Part shown: positions 52,500 through 60,560 of the stretch, piece after piece
Position numbering within the stretch: position 1 is the first letter of the stretch
How the letters are laid out: every line of letters begins with the position of its first letter
Origin: Sphingobium sufflavum
GTDB lineage: Bacteria > Pseudomonadota > Alphaproteobacteria > Sphingomonadales > Sphingomonadaceae
Direction of reading: 5' to 3'
Assembly: GCF_021403115.1 (NCBI RefSeq)
Contig: NZ_JAJSSH010000016.1
Span: forward strand, 1-64,000
DNA: 64,000 nucleotides
Position numbers and translations under genes: made by a program
Notes under the pieces: model-generated
Databases searched by the model: none
The model's input: the letters and a program-made list of their open reading frames with translations, nothing else
Told to the model about the DNA's origin: nothing

Positions 52500-54233
52500 T
52501 CAGGCTTTCGCGACGCCCGGCAGGCTTTCGGTCACGGGGGTCGGCAGCAGTTGCGGCACCAGCCGTTCCTTGGGACCAAAACCGACGACGCGGCCTTCCT
52601 TCATCAACAGCACCAGATCGACCGACGCCAGAATGGAGGGGCGGTGGGCGACGACCACGACGATGGCGCCGCGCTCGCGCAGATGGGCGATGGCGCCCGC
52701 CAGCGCAGCCTCGCCCTCATTGTCGAGGTTGGAGTTGGGTTCGTCCAGCACGACGAGGAAAGGGCTGCCGTAGAGCGCGCGGGCGAGGGCGATGCGTTGG
52801 CGCTGGCCGCCCGACAGCGACCGCCCGTCCGGGCCGACCGGCGTATCATAACCCTCCGGCAGGTGCAGGACGAGGTCGTGGACACCCGCCAGCCGCGCGG
52901 CGGCGATGATGTCCTCCGACGTCGCATCGGGTTCGAAACGCGCGATATTCTGCGCGACCGTCCCGCTCAGCAATTCCACATTCTGCGGCAGATAGCCGAT
53001 GAACTTGCCCAGCACGTCCGGCGGCCACTGGTTGAGGTCGGCATTGTCCAGCCGGACATCGCCCGCGCCCAGCGGCCAGATGCCGGTGATCGCCCGGATC
53101 AGCGTGGACTTGCCGCAGCCGCTGGGACCGAGGACGGCGAGGGCCTCCCCCGCCTTCAGGTGGAAATTGACGCCGCGCAGGGTCAATATATTCGTACCGG
53201 GAGGGCCGAGGGAGATGGCTTCTGCGGCCATGGTCTTGGTGGGCGGCGAGAGCAGTTGATGCTCGGTCAGCGCGGGCATCGCCTGCAACAATTGCTTGAG
53301 CCGCGCCCAGCTCTGCCGTGCGCCCACGAAACCGCGCCAGTTGGCGATGGCCAGTTCGACCGGCGCCAGCGCGCGCGAGGAGAGGATGGAGCTGGCGAAG
53401 ATCACGCCGCCGCTCGCCTTGCCCTCCAGCACCAGCAGCGCGCCGACGGTCAGCACCACCGACTGGAGCAGCATCCGCACGATCTTGGTGAGGTTGCTCA
53501 TCCGGTTGGCGATGCCGCTCAACCGGCCCTGCGCGGCGAGGAAGGCGTCGCTGGCGTCGACCCAGCGGTCGGCGAACCGGCTCTGCATGCCATTGGCGGC
53601 GAGCACTTCGGCATGGCGGCGGGTTGTCTCGGCCAGTTCCATGCGGCTGCTGTTCAGGCCGGTCAGATGCTGGTTGGCCTTGATCGTCATTTTTTCGGTG
53701 AGATAGGTCAGCAGGATCAAGATGCCGCCGCCGATCAGGGTCGTCAGGCCCAGATAGGGGTGCAGCAGCGACAGCACGACAAAGAAGAACAGCATCCACG
53801 GCAGGTCGACCAGCGCGGTCGGCCCCGCGCCGGACAGGAAGGAGCGGAGCTGGTCGAGGTCGCGCACCGGCTGCAACCCGTCGACGCTGGACTGGGTCCG
53901 GGACAGGATGCTGATGAGGCCGTGGACGTCGCGGTTGAGCTGCACGTCCACGCTGCTCGCAAAATGCTGGAGCAGGCGACCGCGCAGAAACTCCAATATG
54001 CCCTGGAACATATAGGCGATCACCACCATGATCGCGAGGCCGAACAGCGACGCCTCACTATGGCTGGGCAGCACCAGATCATAGACCGCCATCATGTAGA
54101 GCGACCCGCTGAGCAGCAGCACGTTGAGCACCGCGCTCAGGATGAAGATGGCCCATAGCGCGCGCTTTGCGGTGGCGAGGATCGCCGCCAGCTTGACCGG
54201 GAAACTTTCGTTCGGGCGAAATTCAGCGGCCAT
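52500..54233 (-). CDS. T1SS ABC permease/ATPase, PrtD/AtrD type, canonical motifs
   Basis: 577 aa from ATG 54233, preceded by GAGG; a 28-codon extension is possible but unlikely. Six membrane helices occupy about 1-290 (LWAIFILSAVLNVLLLSGSL and others). The ABC domain has Walker A GPSGCGKSTL, Q-loop YLPQN, signature LSGGQRQRIALARAL, Walker B LVVLDEPNSNLD and H-loop VVAHRPS, all intact. No fusion-protein gene is beside it; the only HlyD-type gene in the window is at 22.2 kb, paired with a degenerate ABC protein. Sphingan loci contain atrD-atrB together, so here the pair is split. It may serve the same fusion protein or pair with the degenerate half-transporter. Confidence 0.92.
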   Translation of the reverse strand: MAAEFRPNESFPVKLAAILATAKRALWAIFILSAVLNVLLLSGSLYMMAVYDLVLPSHSEASLFGLAIMVVIAYMFQGILEFLRGRLLQHFASSVDVQLNRDVHGLISILSRTQSSVDGLQPVRDLDQLRSFLSGAGPTALVDLPWMLFFFVVLSLLHPYLGLTTLIGGGILILLTYLTEKMTIKANQHLTGLNSSRMELAETTRRHAEVLAANGMQSRFADRWVDASDAFLAAQGRLSGIANRMSNLTKIVRMLLQSVVLTVGALLVLEGKASGGVIFASSILSSRALAPVELAIANWRGFVGARQSWARLKQLLQAMPALTEHQLLSPPTKTMAAEAISLGPPGTNILTLRGVNFHLKAGEALAVLGPSGCGKSTLIRAITGIWPLGAGDVRLDNADLNQWPPDVLGKFIGYLPQNVELLSGTVAQNIARFEPDATSEDIIAAARLAGVHDLVLHLPEGYDTPVGPDGRSLSGGQRQRIALARALYGSPFLVVLDEPNSNLDNEGEAALAGAIAHLRERGAIVVVVAHRPSILASVDLVLLMKEGRVVGFGPKERLVPQLLPTPVTESLPGVAKA

Positions 54234-54502
54234 GCAGCGCCTCGACAAGATAATGTTTTCGGGCGCCGCCAAGGGGCGATCGCCTAGCGCAACGGATGAT
54301 AAATCTGGTCCGGGCAAGGCTGCACGGCATGGCCATCCCCACTATAGAACAGGCGCTTCACTTGCAAACAGGCTATGCAATGAAATGTACCCGCAAGAAA
54401 TTTAAGGTGAAAATCAACTCATTTGCGGCAATAGCTGCGAGTGGTTACGGTTTGGTCACCGCCGGTCGGCCATGCAGTGCGAATTGAGAAGTGGAGCCTT
54501 GC

Positions 54503-56194
54503 GTGAAGTTTCCGGCGTTATTGCGTAGGCGGTCGAGGGAGAATGGCGAGGGCGGGGCGGCATCGACCGCCCGGTCCCGGCCCGATCCCGCTGCGGCCTC
54601 GCCCATATTGGGGCGCTACCGGAATATCCACAAGACCGACGTGCGCCATGCCCGGATGCTGTACACGCTCGGCATCCTCTGCTTCATCTATGGCGGGCTG
54701 TTCACGCTGGTCGGCACGGTTTTGCTGCTGCCGCTGCTGATACCGGTCATCATTCTGGCGGCGCTGGTCATCTGGCTGCTGCCCGACACGGGACGACCAC
54801 CGTTGCGGCCGGTCGAATTCCTGCTGTTCGCCTTCCTCATCGCGTTGCTATGCTGGCCCGACTATCTGGGGCTGGACCTGCCGGGCCTACCATGGATCAC
54901 CGCCGTTCGGCTGGTCGGCATCCCGCTGGCGCTGCTGATGCTCATCAGCCTGAGCGTGTCGTCCCAGTTCCGCGCCCGGATGCTGGAGGTGATGAACATC
55001 TCCCCGCTGATCTGGCGCGCGATGGTCGCCTTTGTCGTGCTTTCGCTGGTGTCGCTGGTCTTCTCGCGCAATCCCGCGAACTCGATCAGCAAGTTCTTCG
55101 TCGCGCAACTCTACTGGACGAGCATGTTCTTCGTCAGCCTCTATGTCTTTTCGCTTCCGGGGCGGCTGGACAAGTTGCAGAAGTTCGTCATCCTGATCGC
55201 GATCTTCGTGTCGTTCATCGGCCTGTGGGAGTGGAAGCTGCAGGCGGTGCCATGGGCGGGGCATATCCCGGACATCCTCAAGATCGAAGACCCGGTGGTG
55301 CAGAAGATCCTGTCCTTCCGCGCTCGCGCGGCGTCGGGCATCTATCGCATCCAGAGCAAGTTCACCACGCCACTCGGTTTCGCGGAATATCTGGCGTTTG
55401 CGACGCCGTTCGTCATCCACGCCTGTGTCGCGGCGCGGCAACTATGGGCAAAGGTGGCCGTTGCGGCGATCATCCCGCTGATCTTCTACAACATCATCCT
55501 CACCGACTCCCGGCTGGGCGTGGTGGGCTTTGGCATCAGCTTCCTGCTCTATCTGCTGGCATGGGGCTTCCTGCGCTGGCGGCGGCAAAAGGCCAGCATG
55601 TTGGGCACGCTGATCCTGGTCGCCTATCCGTTTGTGGCGGTGAGTTTCTTCGCGGCGACCTTTTTCGTCCATCGGCTCAAGCTGATGGTGTGGGGCGGCG
55701 GCGCGCAGTCCTTCAGTACCGCGAGCCGGCAGGAACAGGTCAGCATGGCGCTGCCGCAGATATTCAGCCACCCCTGGGGCTTCGGGATCGGGCAGGGCGC
55801 GCAGACGCTCGACTTCCGCAATCTGGCGGGTGAACTGACGATCGATTCCTATTATCTGGTGGTCGCGCTGGAATATGGCGTGGTCGGCTTCCTGCTCTAT
55901 TATGGCATGTTCCTCTATGCCATCTATCTGGCGGGCCGGACGATCTTCCGCGTGAATTCGGCGGAGGCGTTCAATCTGGTGCCTCTGGCGATCACGCTGG
56001 TGAACTTCATCGTCATCAAGTCGATCTTTGCCCAGCAGGAAAATCATCCGCTGATCTTCATCATTTTGGGGGCGATCATCGCGACCATGTGGCGGATCGA
56101 AAAGCAGACGCCCGGTTCCGTCCTGCCCCTGCCACCCGTCCCGGAAGTCGCCGCAAAGCCTGCGCCGCTGCGGCCGAAGATGGCTCTGTACTGA
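54503..56194 (+). CDS. Wzy/WaaL-type EPS polymerase (GelG-like)
   Basis: 563 aa from GTG 54503, chosen because GGAG lies six bases upstream; GTG 54491 is a weaker alternative. A basic N-terminal tail (about 1-50) precedes some eleven to twelve hydrophobic helices. A large periplasmic loop near residues 250-300 (DILKIEDPVVQKILSFR) is followed by an O-antigen ligase/polymerase-like segment with TDSRLGVVGFG, SRQEQVSMALPQIF, and GFGIGQGAQTL. The architecture fits a Wzy polymerase that joins flipped repeat units; GelG in gellan loci is the counterpart. The C-terminal tail is proline-rich. It runs convergently with the priming-transferase gene. Confidence 0.85.
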   Translation: MKFPALLRRRSRENGEGGAASTARSRPDPAAASPILGRYRNIHKTDVRHARMLYTLGILCFIYGGLFTLVGTVLLLPLLIPVIILAALVIWLLPDTGRPPLRPVEFLLFAFLIALLCWPDYLGLDLPGLPWITAVRLVGIPLALLMLISLSVSSQFRARMLEVMNISPLIWRAMVAFVVLSLVSLVFSRNPANSISKFFVAQLYWTSMFFVSLYVFSLPGRLDKLQKFVILIAIFVSFIGLWEWKLQAVPWAGHIPDILKIEDPVVQKILSFRARAASGIYRIQSKFTTPLGFAEYLAFATPFVIHACVAARQLWAKVAVAAIIPLIFYNIILTDSRLGVVGFGISFLLYLLAWGFLRWRRQKASMLGTLILVAYPFVAVSFFAATFFVHRLKLMVWGGGAQSFSTASRQEQVSMALPQIFSHPWGFGIGQGAQTLDFRNLAGELTIDSYYLVVALEYGVVGFLLYYGMFLYAIYLAGRTIFRVNSAEAFNLVPLAITLVNFIVIKSIFAQQENHPLIFIILGAIIATMWRIEKQTPGSVLPLPPVPEVAAKPAPLRPKMALY

Positions 56195-56273
56195 TCGGGG
56201 AGAGACTGATCGGGGGAGGCGGATGCGCGCGGGTGGTCGGGCGCTCCGCCATACAACCGTTCGGGGCCAGCCC

Positions 56274-56397
56274 TAGAGCGTGATGACTTTTCCGTGAATC
56301 GTCCTTGCGAGCGTCGTCCGCCTTCGGCTCGCTGCGCTCGCAAGGGCGAGGTGGCTCAATCCAATGTCATCCCACTCTAAATGTCATCCCACTCTAA
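56274..56397 (+). repeat. Intergenic inverted-terminus repeat, copy E, with duplicated right end
   Basis: It starts TAGAGCGTGATGACTTTTCC and ends ATGTCATCCCACTCTAA, and this last motif occurs twice in tandem (56364-56380 and 56381-56397). The core CCTTGCGAGCG...CGCTCGCAAGG is palindromic. The outermost triplet is, on the minus strand, the TAG stop of the GelB-like gene. Confidence 0.8.
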
Positions 56398-57773
56398 TAG
56401 GCGTTTTTGTGGAGCAGCACCTTGGCGGTGGCGGCCATGATGGAAATGTCCCGCCACAGCCGCCAGCCGCTGGCATATTCCAGGTCGGCGCGCAGCCTGT
56501 TCTCCAGATCGGCCGCCTGTTCCGTCGTGCCGCGATAGCCCCGCACCTGCGCCAGCCCGGTGATGCCCGGCTTCAGCGCATGCCGTATCCAATAGAGTTC
56601 GTTGACCTCCCAGAACAGTTGATTCCCCGCCAGCGATCCGATGGCGTGCGGGCGCGGGCCGACCAGCGACATGTCGCCCGCCAGCACGTTGAACAGTTGC
56701 GGCAGTTCGTCGATGCTGGTCTTGCGGATCAGGGCGCCGACGCGCGTCACCCGCTTGTCGTCCCGGTCGGTCGAGCGATTGCCGCCCGCGTCGCAATGGT
56801 CCGCCCGCATGCTGCGGAACTTCATGATCTTGAACAGGCGGTTGGACCGGCCGATCCGGTCCTGGCGAAAGAGGATGGGGCCGGGGCTGTCCAGCCGGAT
56901 CGCGATGGCGACCAGCAGCAGGACGGGCGACAGGATGATGATGGCGGGCACCGTTACCGCCAGATCCAGCATGCGCTTCTTGATGCGGCTGGTCATGCAT
57001 AACGGCCCGCGCGCGACCACCAGCGTCTCATGCTCGCCATAGCGGTCGAGCGCGAGGGCACCCACCGCATTGGCCTTCTCCACCAATATCTCGCCGCAGA
57101 TATTGGCGCCCTTCAGGATCAGCGACCAGGCATGCTGGCGCTCCTGCGGGCAGGACACCACCACCCGGTCGAACCCGACGATGCAGGTCGCCAGCCGGTT
57201 GAGCATCAGCGGATTGTCGAGGTCGGGCGTGATGCCCTCCGCCGCGGCATACATGACATAGCGGGGTGTCAGGCCGGTGGGCGAGACGCCGTCGACGATC
57301 AGCAGTTCGTCGATGAACCCGTCGCGATACCGCATCCGCGTGAGATAATAGGACAGGGTGCGCCACAGGACGAGCAAGGTGGCGCTGGCGCCAACTCCGA
57401 CTGCAAAGGCGATGCGGGACACCATCGTCCCCGCCTGAAAGAAGAATCCGACCATGAAGATATTGAAGGTCGTGATGGTCAGGGTCGTCAGCGCCCGACG
57501 CAGGCTCTCGCCCAGATTGCCCAAGACTTCAATGCCATAGCAATTCTTGTTGAGGGCGAGGACGAGGTAGAGCGGCACGAACAACAGGGTGAGGTTATAG
57601 CCGGCCGGGGAAATCCATGTCTCGCCGCGAATATGCCCCGCGATCCAGAAACCCAGCAGAATCGCCACGCTGTCGAGGGCCGCCAGCTCCGCGTACAACA
57701 GCAGCCGGGCCGTCCGCTTATGCAAGGCCCAGCGTGCTCGTCCTACGGAGCGGCTGTTCGCGAGGGTAGACAT
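56394..57773 (-). CDS. Polyprenyl-phosphate glycosyl-1-phosphate transferase (GelB/WbaP-like priming enzyme)
   Basis: 459 aa. The N-terminal half has four to five membrane helices and a soluble nucleoside-binding-like part. The C-terminal half is the catalytic bacterial sugar-transferase domain: KKRMLDLAVTVPAIIILSP (membrane anchor), LFRQDRIGRSNRLFKIMKFRSMR, TSIDELPQLFNVLAGDMSLVGPRPH and KPGITGLAQVRG. The enzyme puts the first sugar-phosphate (glucose in sphingans) on undecaprenyl phosphate. The TAG stop falls on the end of repeat copy E. It is a long-leader gene: a poorly placed AAGGAA is the only ribosome-site candidate before ATG 57773. Confidence 0.92.
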   Translation of the reverse strand: MSTLANSRSVGRARWALHKRTARLLLYAELAALDSVAILLGFWIAGHIRGETWISPAGYNLTLLFVPLYLVLALNKNCYGIEVLGNLGESLRRALTTLTITTFNIFMVGFFFQAGTMVSRIAFAVGVGASATLLVLWRTLSYYLTRMRYRDGFIDELLIVDGVSPTGLTPRYVMYAAAEGITPDLDNPLMLNRLATCIVGFDRVVVSCPQERQHAWSLILKGANICGEILVEKANAVGALALDRYGEHETLVVARGPLCMTSRIKKRMLDLAVTVPAIIILSPVLLLVAIAIRLDSPGPILFRQDRIGRSNRLFKIMKFRSMRADHCDAGGNRSTDRDDKRVTRVGALIRKTSIDELPQLFNVLAGDMSLVGPRPHAIGSLAGNQLFWEVNELYWIRHALKPGITGLAQVRGYRGTTEQAADLENRLRADLEYASGWRLWRDISIMAATAKVLLHKNAY

Positions 57774-58216
57774 GGTGGCTAAAAAATTCCTTATAATTCA
57801 TTATTTTATGAAATTCTTCCGGGTGGTGTAATGCTGCTATAGTTCCCTTTTGAGGCCCTTGAAGTCCATCATGACTCTCATCGTCATGCCGGGCAATAAC
57901 GCTCTGTCGCGCATCTGTATAACAGGCGCGGAAATGTCCTGAAATGGTTCAATCGCCGGATGCGGATTTGCAGGGTGGCCGATGCTGGCCGCACGGGGCG
58001 TAAGGAGGATGAAGCCGATGGCTCATGACCGGGCACCGGTCCATCGCAGGGCGAAGACCGGAGATAATAAACGCTGTGATGGGGGGGAGCGGCGGCGGGG
58101 CGGCTGCGCGCTCCCTGCCGGGTGGCGGGATGCTCAGGGAAGCAGCGGCTCCGGCAAGCGGTGTTCATGCTCTTCGGCGGGCATGGGCACCGCCGTGTCT
58201 TTACCCTGCGACGCGA
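57774..58216. other. Gene-free stretch upstream of the priming-transferase gene
   Basis: 443 bp with an A/T-rich segment at 57780-57860, the likely promoter of the GelB-like gene. No supported gene is seen; open frames here are arginine- and proline-rich and look like noncoding high-GC sequence. Confidence 0.45.
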
Positions 58217-58495
58217 TCAAAAGACCAGATAGGCAAGGGCAGTCAGCGCCGCGCCCATCGAAATGTAACCGGCAAGGCGGGAGGCGGTGGAAACGGCGGT
58301 TTCGAAAGATCCCGCATCATCGACCCTGTAGGCAGGATGATTGCGGTTATGCGACATCCGCGATGCGACAAGTGCTTGCATGACGGCGACCTCACCTAGT
58401 GAGACTTCGATGGGGCGGTTTGGCTCCTCGCCGAAGTCTATGGACTGCGACACATCCTCTGGTCTTTGCAACTTCTCTGGCTGCGTCTTGCCCAT
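58217..58495 (-). CDS. Small protein with C-terminal membrane helix (92 aa)
   Basis: I do not recognise a family. ATG 58495 is preceded by AGGGG at good spacing; a longer frame to 58552 is possible. The N-terminal two-thirds are polar (MGKTQPEKLQRPEDVSQ, EEPNRPIEVSLGEVAVMQAL). The C-terminus is one membrane helix (LAGYISMGAALTALAYLVF). It is probably a tail-anchored inner-membrane protein. It lies downstream of the spike-like pair on the same strand, 159 bp away, and upstream of the priming-transferase gene. Confidence 0.55.
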   Translation of the reverse strand: MGKTQPEKLQRPEDVSQSIDFGEEPNRPIEVSLGEVAVMQALVASRMSHNRNHPAYRVDDAGSFETAVSTASRLAGYISMGAALTALAYLVF

Positions 58496-58653
58496 ATCAA
58501 CCCCTGTCCTGCGCCGATTGTTCCGAAGAGCCGCCGGGGCATCTTGCGCCATCAGGCTGAAGGAAAGGTAAAGGCCCGGCCAGAGCGGCCACGGTCCGTC
58601 CCGTCACCGCACCGTCCGGGCCTGCGCCATGGCCATCGCCCCGCCGGGTTGGG

Positions 58654-60162
58654 CTACATCAAGGCGCCATAGCCATACGCGCCATTGTCCCCGCCCGACG
58701 CCATGGCGGCCGTACCGGCGGCGCTGGGGTGGGTGGTGTCATTCTGATAATAGGTCAGGTTGGTGGCGTCCGCGCTGTCCTCGAACCGGGTCTGCCCGCC
58801 GACCCCCGCAAGATCGAGGCGCAGCAGGGACACCCGCCCTTCGAAACTCTGCCCCGGTCCCGACAGCGTGTCCGTCAGCAGGCTGGACAGCATCAGGGCG
58901 CGCTGTTCATTGCAGCGGGCGATCAGCGCCGCGCTGGGCGCGATATTGACGACGGCGGCCACGCTCCATCCGCGCTGGAGATAGCCGGTGGTGGTGGTGT
59001 TGAGCAGGGGCACCAGCTCGGCATAGGCTTGCGCGCCGGTCTGGCTGGGCCAATGGTTCCGGCCGATCTGCACCGCGACCAGATTGCGGGCGGGTTCGCC
59101 GGACCCCAGCAACTGGTCGAACATGCTGATCGTGCCGTCGCGCCGCGTCACCAGATGGGAGACCATGTTGCCCGACGTGGCGAGGTTGATGACGCGGCAG
59201 TCGCCCGCCACCATCTCCGCCCCCGGCCGGGTCAGTACGGCGGACAGGCTTTCATCCGATTGCACGTCGCCCACGCCGTCGGTGATGCTGTCCCCCTCCA
59301 GCACCAGTTGGCGGGTGATCGCGGGGATGGCCCAGTTGGCGGTGGCGGCCGCCATGGCCGCGTCGAACTGTGCATCGGTCAGCGTGCCGGAATAGACCAT
59401 CATCTCATACAGGTCGAAACCGGTGGTCGTGACCTGTGTGACCGCGCCCGCCGCCGCCGGGGTCGCGCCCACCACGCCGCCCATCATGCCGGTCAGGGCG
59501 GTCTGCTGCACGGCGGCGGAGAAGGTGGAGATGTCGCCGTTCACGCCATAGCGCATCCCACCATTGGCGGTGGTGCGGCTGCACATGCCCATGACCTGCA
59601 ATTGCGATCCGGGCACGAACTTCTCCTTGTTCACGGCGGCGGAGGAGAAGCTGGTTCCGGGACCGGACGCCAGGAAGCAGGCCGTGCCGCCGGTGGGCAG
59701 GGCCAGGACCATGGCCCCGGCGCGGGCGCTGTTGGCGGTCGTGCCATCGGACCGCCAGCGGGGGTAGAAGAAATTGGCCGCCCGGCATTTGTGCGGCCGT
59801 CCGACCAGTATGACGGTGATCGCCTGGCTGTTGAGGGACGCCAGCGCATTGGCGATCAGCATATAGGCGCCGGACCGGAAATTGAGATATTTGCGCTCCA
59901 GCGCGTCCACCGCCAGCAAGGGGGCGTCGCTGCTGCTGTTGCCGGTCAGGCTGGCGAGGGTCATGCGATCCTGCACCAGCGCCACCCAGTCGCCCGCCAC
60001 CGCCGGGGTAGAGGAGAAATTCATCATCGCCGCGCTGTGCGGATGATAATGGACGGAAGGGGCAAAGCCCGCCACGGTGGCGACGGACCCTGCGACGGGG
60101 GCGGATGCCGCCCCACGCCGGTTGCCCTGCATCGGGCGGCTGCCGAAATAGGCGTTCTTCAT
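58654..60162 (-). CDS. SGNH/GDSL-hydrolase protein, head-spike-like (502 aa)
   Basis: The N-terminal 280 or so residues are beta-rich and look lectin- or LamG-like (YLNFRSGAYMLIANALASL, TVILVGRPH, FDLYEMMVYSGTLTDAQF). The C-terminal part is an SGNH hydrolase: block I VLEGDSITDGVG (about 288-300, Ser), an Asn-bearing QIGRNHW (about 367), and block V NDTTHPSAAGTAAMA (about 476, Asp-His). SGNH enzymes remove acetyl or other esters from sugars. No signal peptide is present. It follows the spike-base-like gene by five bases, an order like ghsA-ghsB of the Rhodobacter gene transfer agent, where the pair makes capsule-binding head spikes. It could also be a cytoplasmic EPS esterase. Confidence 0.8.
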   Translation of the reverse strand: MKNAYFGSRPMQGNRRGAASAPVAGSVATVAGFAPSVHYHPHSAAMMNFSSTPAVAGDWVALVQDRMTLASLTGNSSSDAPLLAVDALERKYLNFRSGAYMLIANALASLNSQAITVILVGRPHKCRAANFFYPRWRSDGTTANSARAGAMVLALPTGGTACFLASGPGTSFSSAAVNKEKFVPGSQLQVMGMCSRTTANGGMRYGVNGDISTFSAAVQQTALTGMMGGVVGATPAAAGAVTQVTTTGFDLYEMMVYSGTLTDAQFDAAMAAATANWAIPAITRQLVLEGDSITDGVGDVQSDESLSAVLTRPGAEMVAGDCRVINLATSGNMVSHLVTRRDGTISMFDQLLGSGEPARNLVAVQIGRNHWPSQTGAQAYAELVPLLNTTTTGYLQRGWSVAAVVNIAPSAALIARCNEQRALMLSSLLTDTLSGPGQSFEGRVSLLRLDLAGVGGQTRFEDSADATNLTYYQNDTTHPSAAGTAAMASGGDNGAYGYGALM

Positions 60163-60167
60163 GCGCC

Positions 60168-60437
60168 TCAGCCCTCGCCGATGATGTCGGCGGCGGTGGT
60201 GCCCGTCGCCCGGATAAAGGCGGGGCGGACATTGAGGTAAACCCCATTGGCGATATTGCGATAGACGACGTCCGCCGCCCCATCCACGCCGCGCAGCGTC
60301 AGGTTGCCACCCGTGCCGATATAGAGGCGCTTGGGAATCTGGGGCAGGGCGGTCGCGTCATTCGGCACGATGGCGAAGGGGTTGCGCGAGGGTTCGCTGA
60401 CGCTGTCGGTATGATTGTCAAAGCTGTCGATAGGCAT
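60168..60437 (-). CDS. Spike base protein-like (RCAP_Rcc01079/GhsA type), 89 aa
   Basis: ATG 60437 with AAGG upstream. Family pattern, from memory of the Rcc01079 spike-base proteins: a short N-terminus with acidic/Ser residues, ALPQIPKRLYIGTGGNLTL (the ALYVGTGGD-type motif), VVYRNIANGVYLNVRP, then IRATGTTAADII. In Rhodobacter capsulatus this protein attaches head fibres to the gene transfer agent capsid. No capsid, portal or tail gene is in the window, so it is an orphan next to an SGNH hydrolase gene. Other small beta-sandwich proteins are possible, but the motif agreement is good. Confidence 0.72.
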   Translation of the reverse strand: MPIDSFDNHTDSVSEPSRNPFAIVPNDATALPQIPKRLYIGTGGNLTLRGVDGAADVVYRNIANGVYLNVRPAFIRATGTTAADIIGEG

Positions 60438-60500
60438 GGTTCAGGGCCTTCCCGTCGGTTGTCGAGGGAAAGGCCATTGCCTGAGCGAAACGGCTGTAGG

Positions 60501-60532
60501 ACAGGATTTTATCCAAATGGGTAAAATCCTGT
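60501..60532. terminator. Long hairpin after the TolC-family gene
   Basis: ACAGGATTTTA (60501-60511) and TAAAATCCTGT (60522-60532) pair perfectly, and inner TCC/GGG extend the stem around an AAAT loop. It lies just past the TolC-family stop and before the spike-base-like gene. It has no long T-run, so it may be a terminator or an mRNA processing site. Confidence 0.55.
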
Positions 60533-60560
60533 TCCTATGTCCTGTCACCGGGTCATGCTG

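Noticed and set aside
52386..54158. 590-codon plus-strand frame opposite the canonical T1SS ABC gene
   Set aside because: The opposite strand encodes a protein with all ABC motifs; this frame is its shadow.
57884..58168. Minus-strand frame of 94 codons in the gap before the priming-transferase gene
   Set aside because: It is R/P/S/C-rich with no ribosome site or recognisable feature and looks like noncoding sequence.
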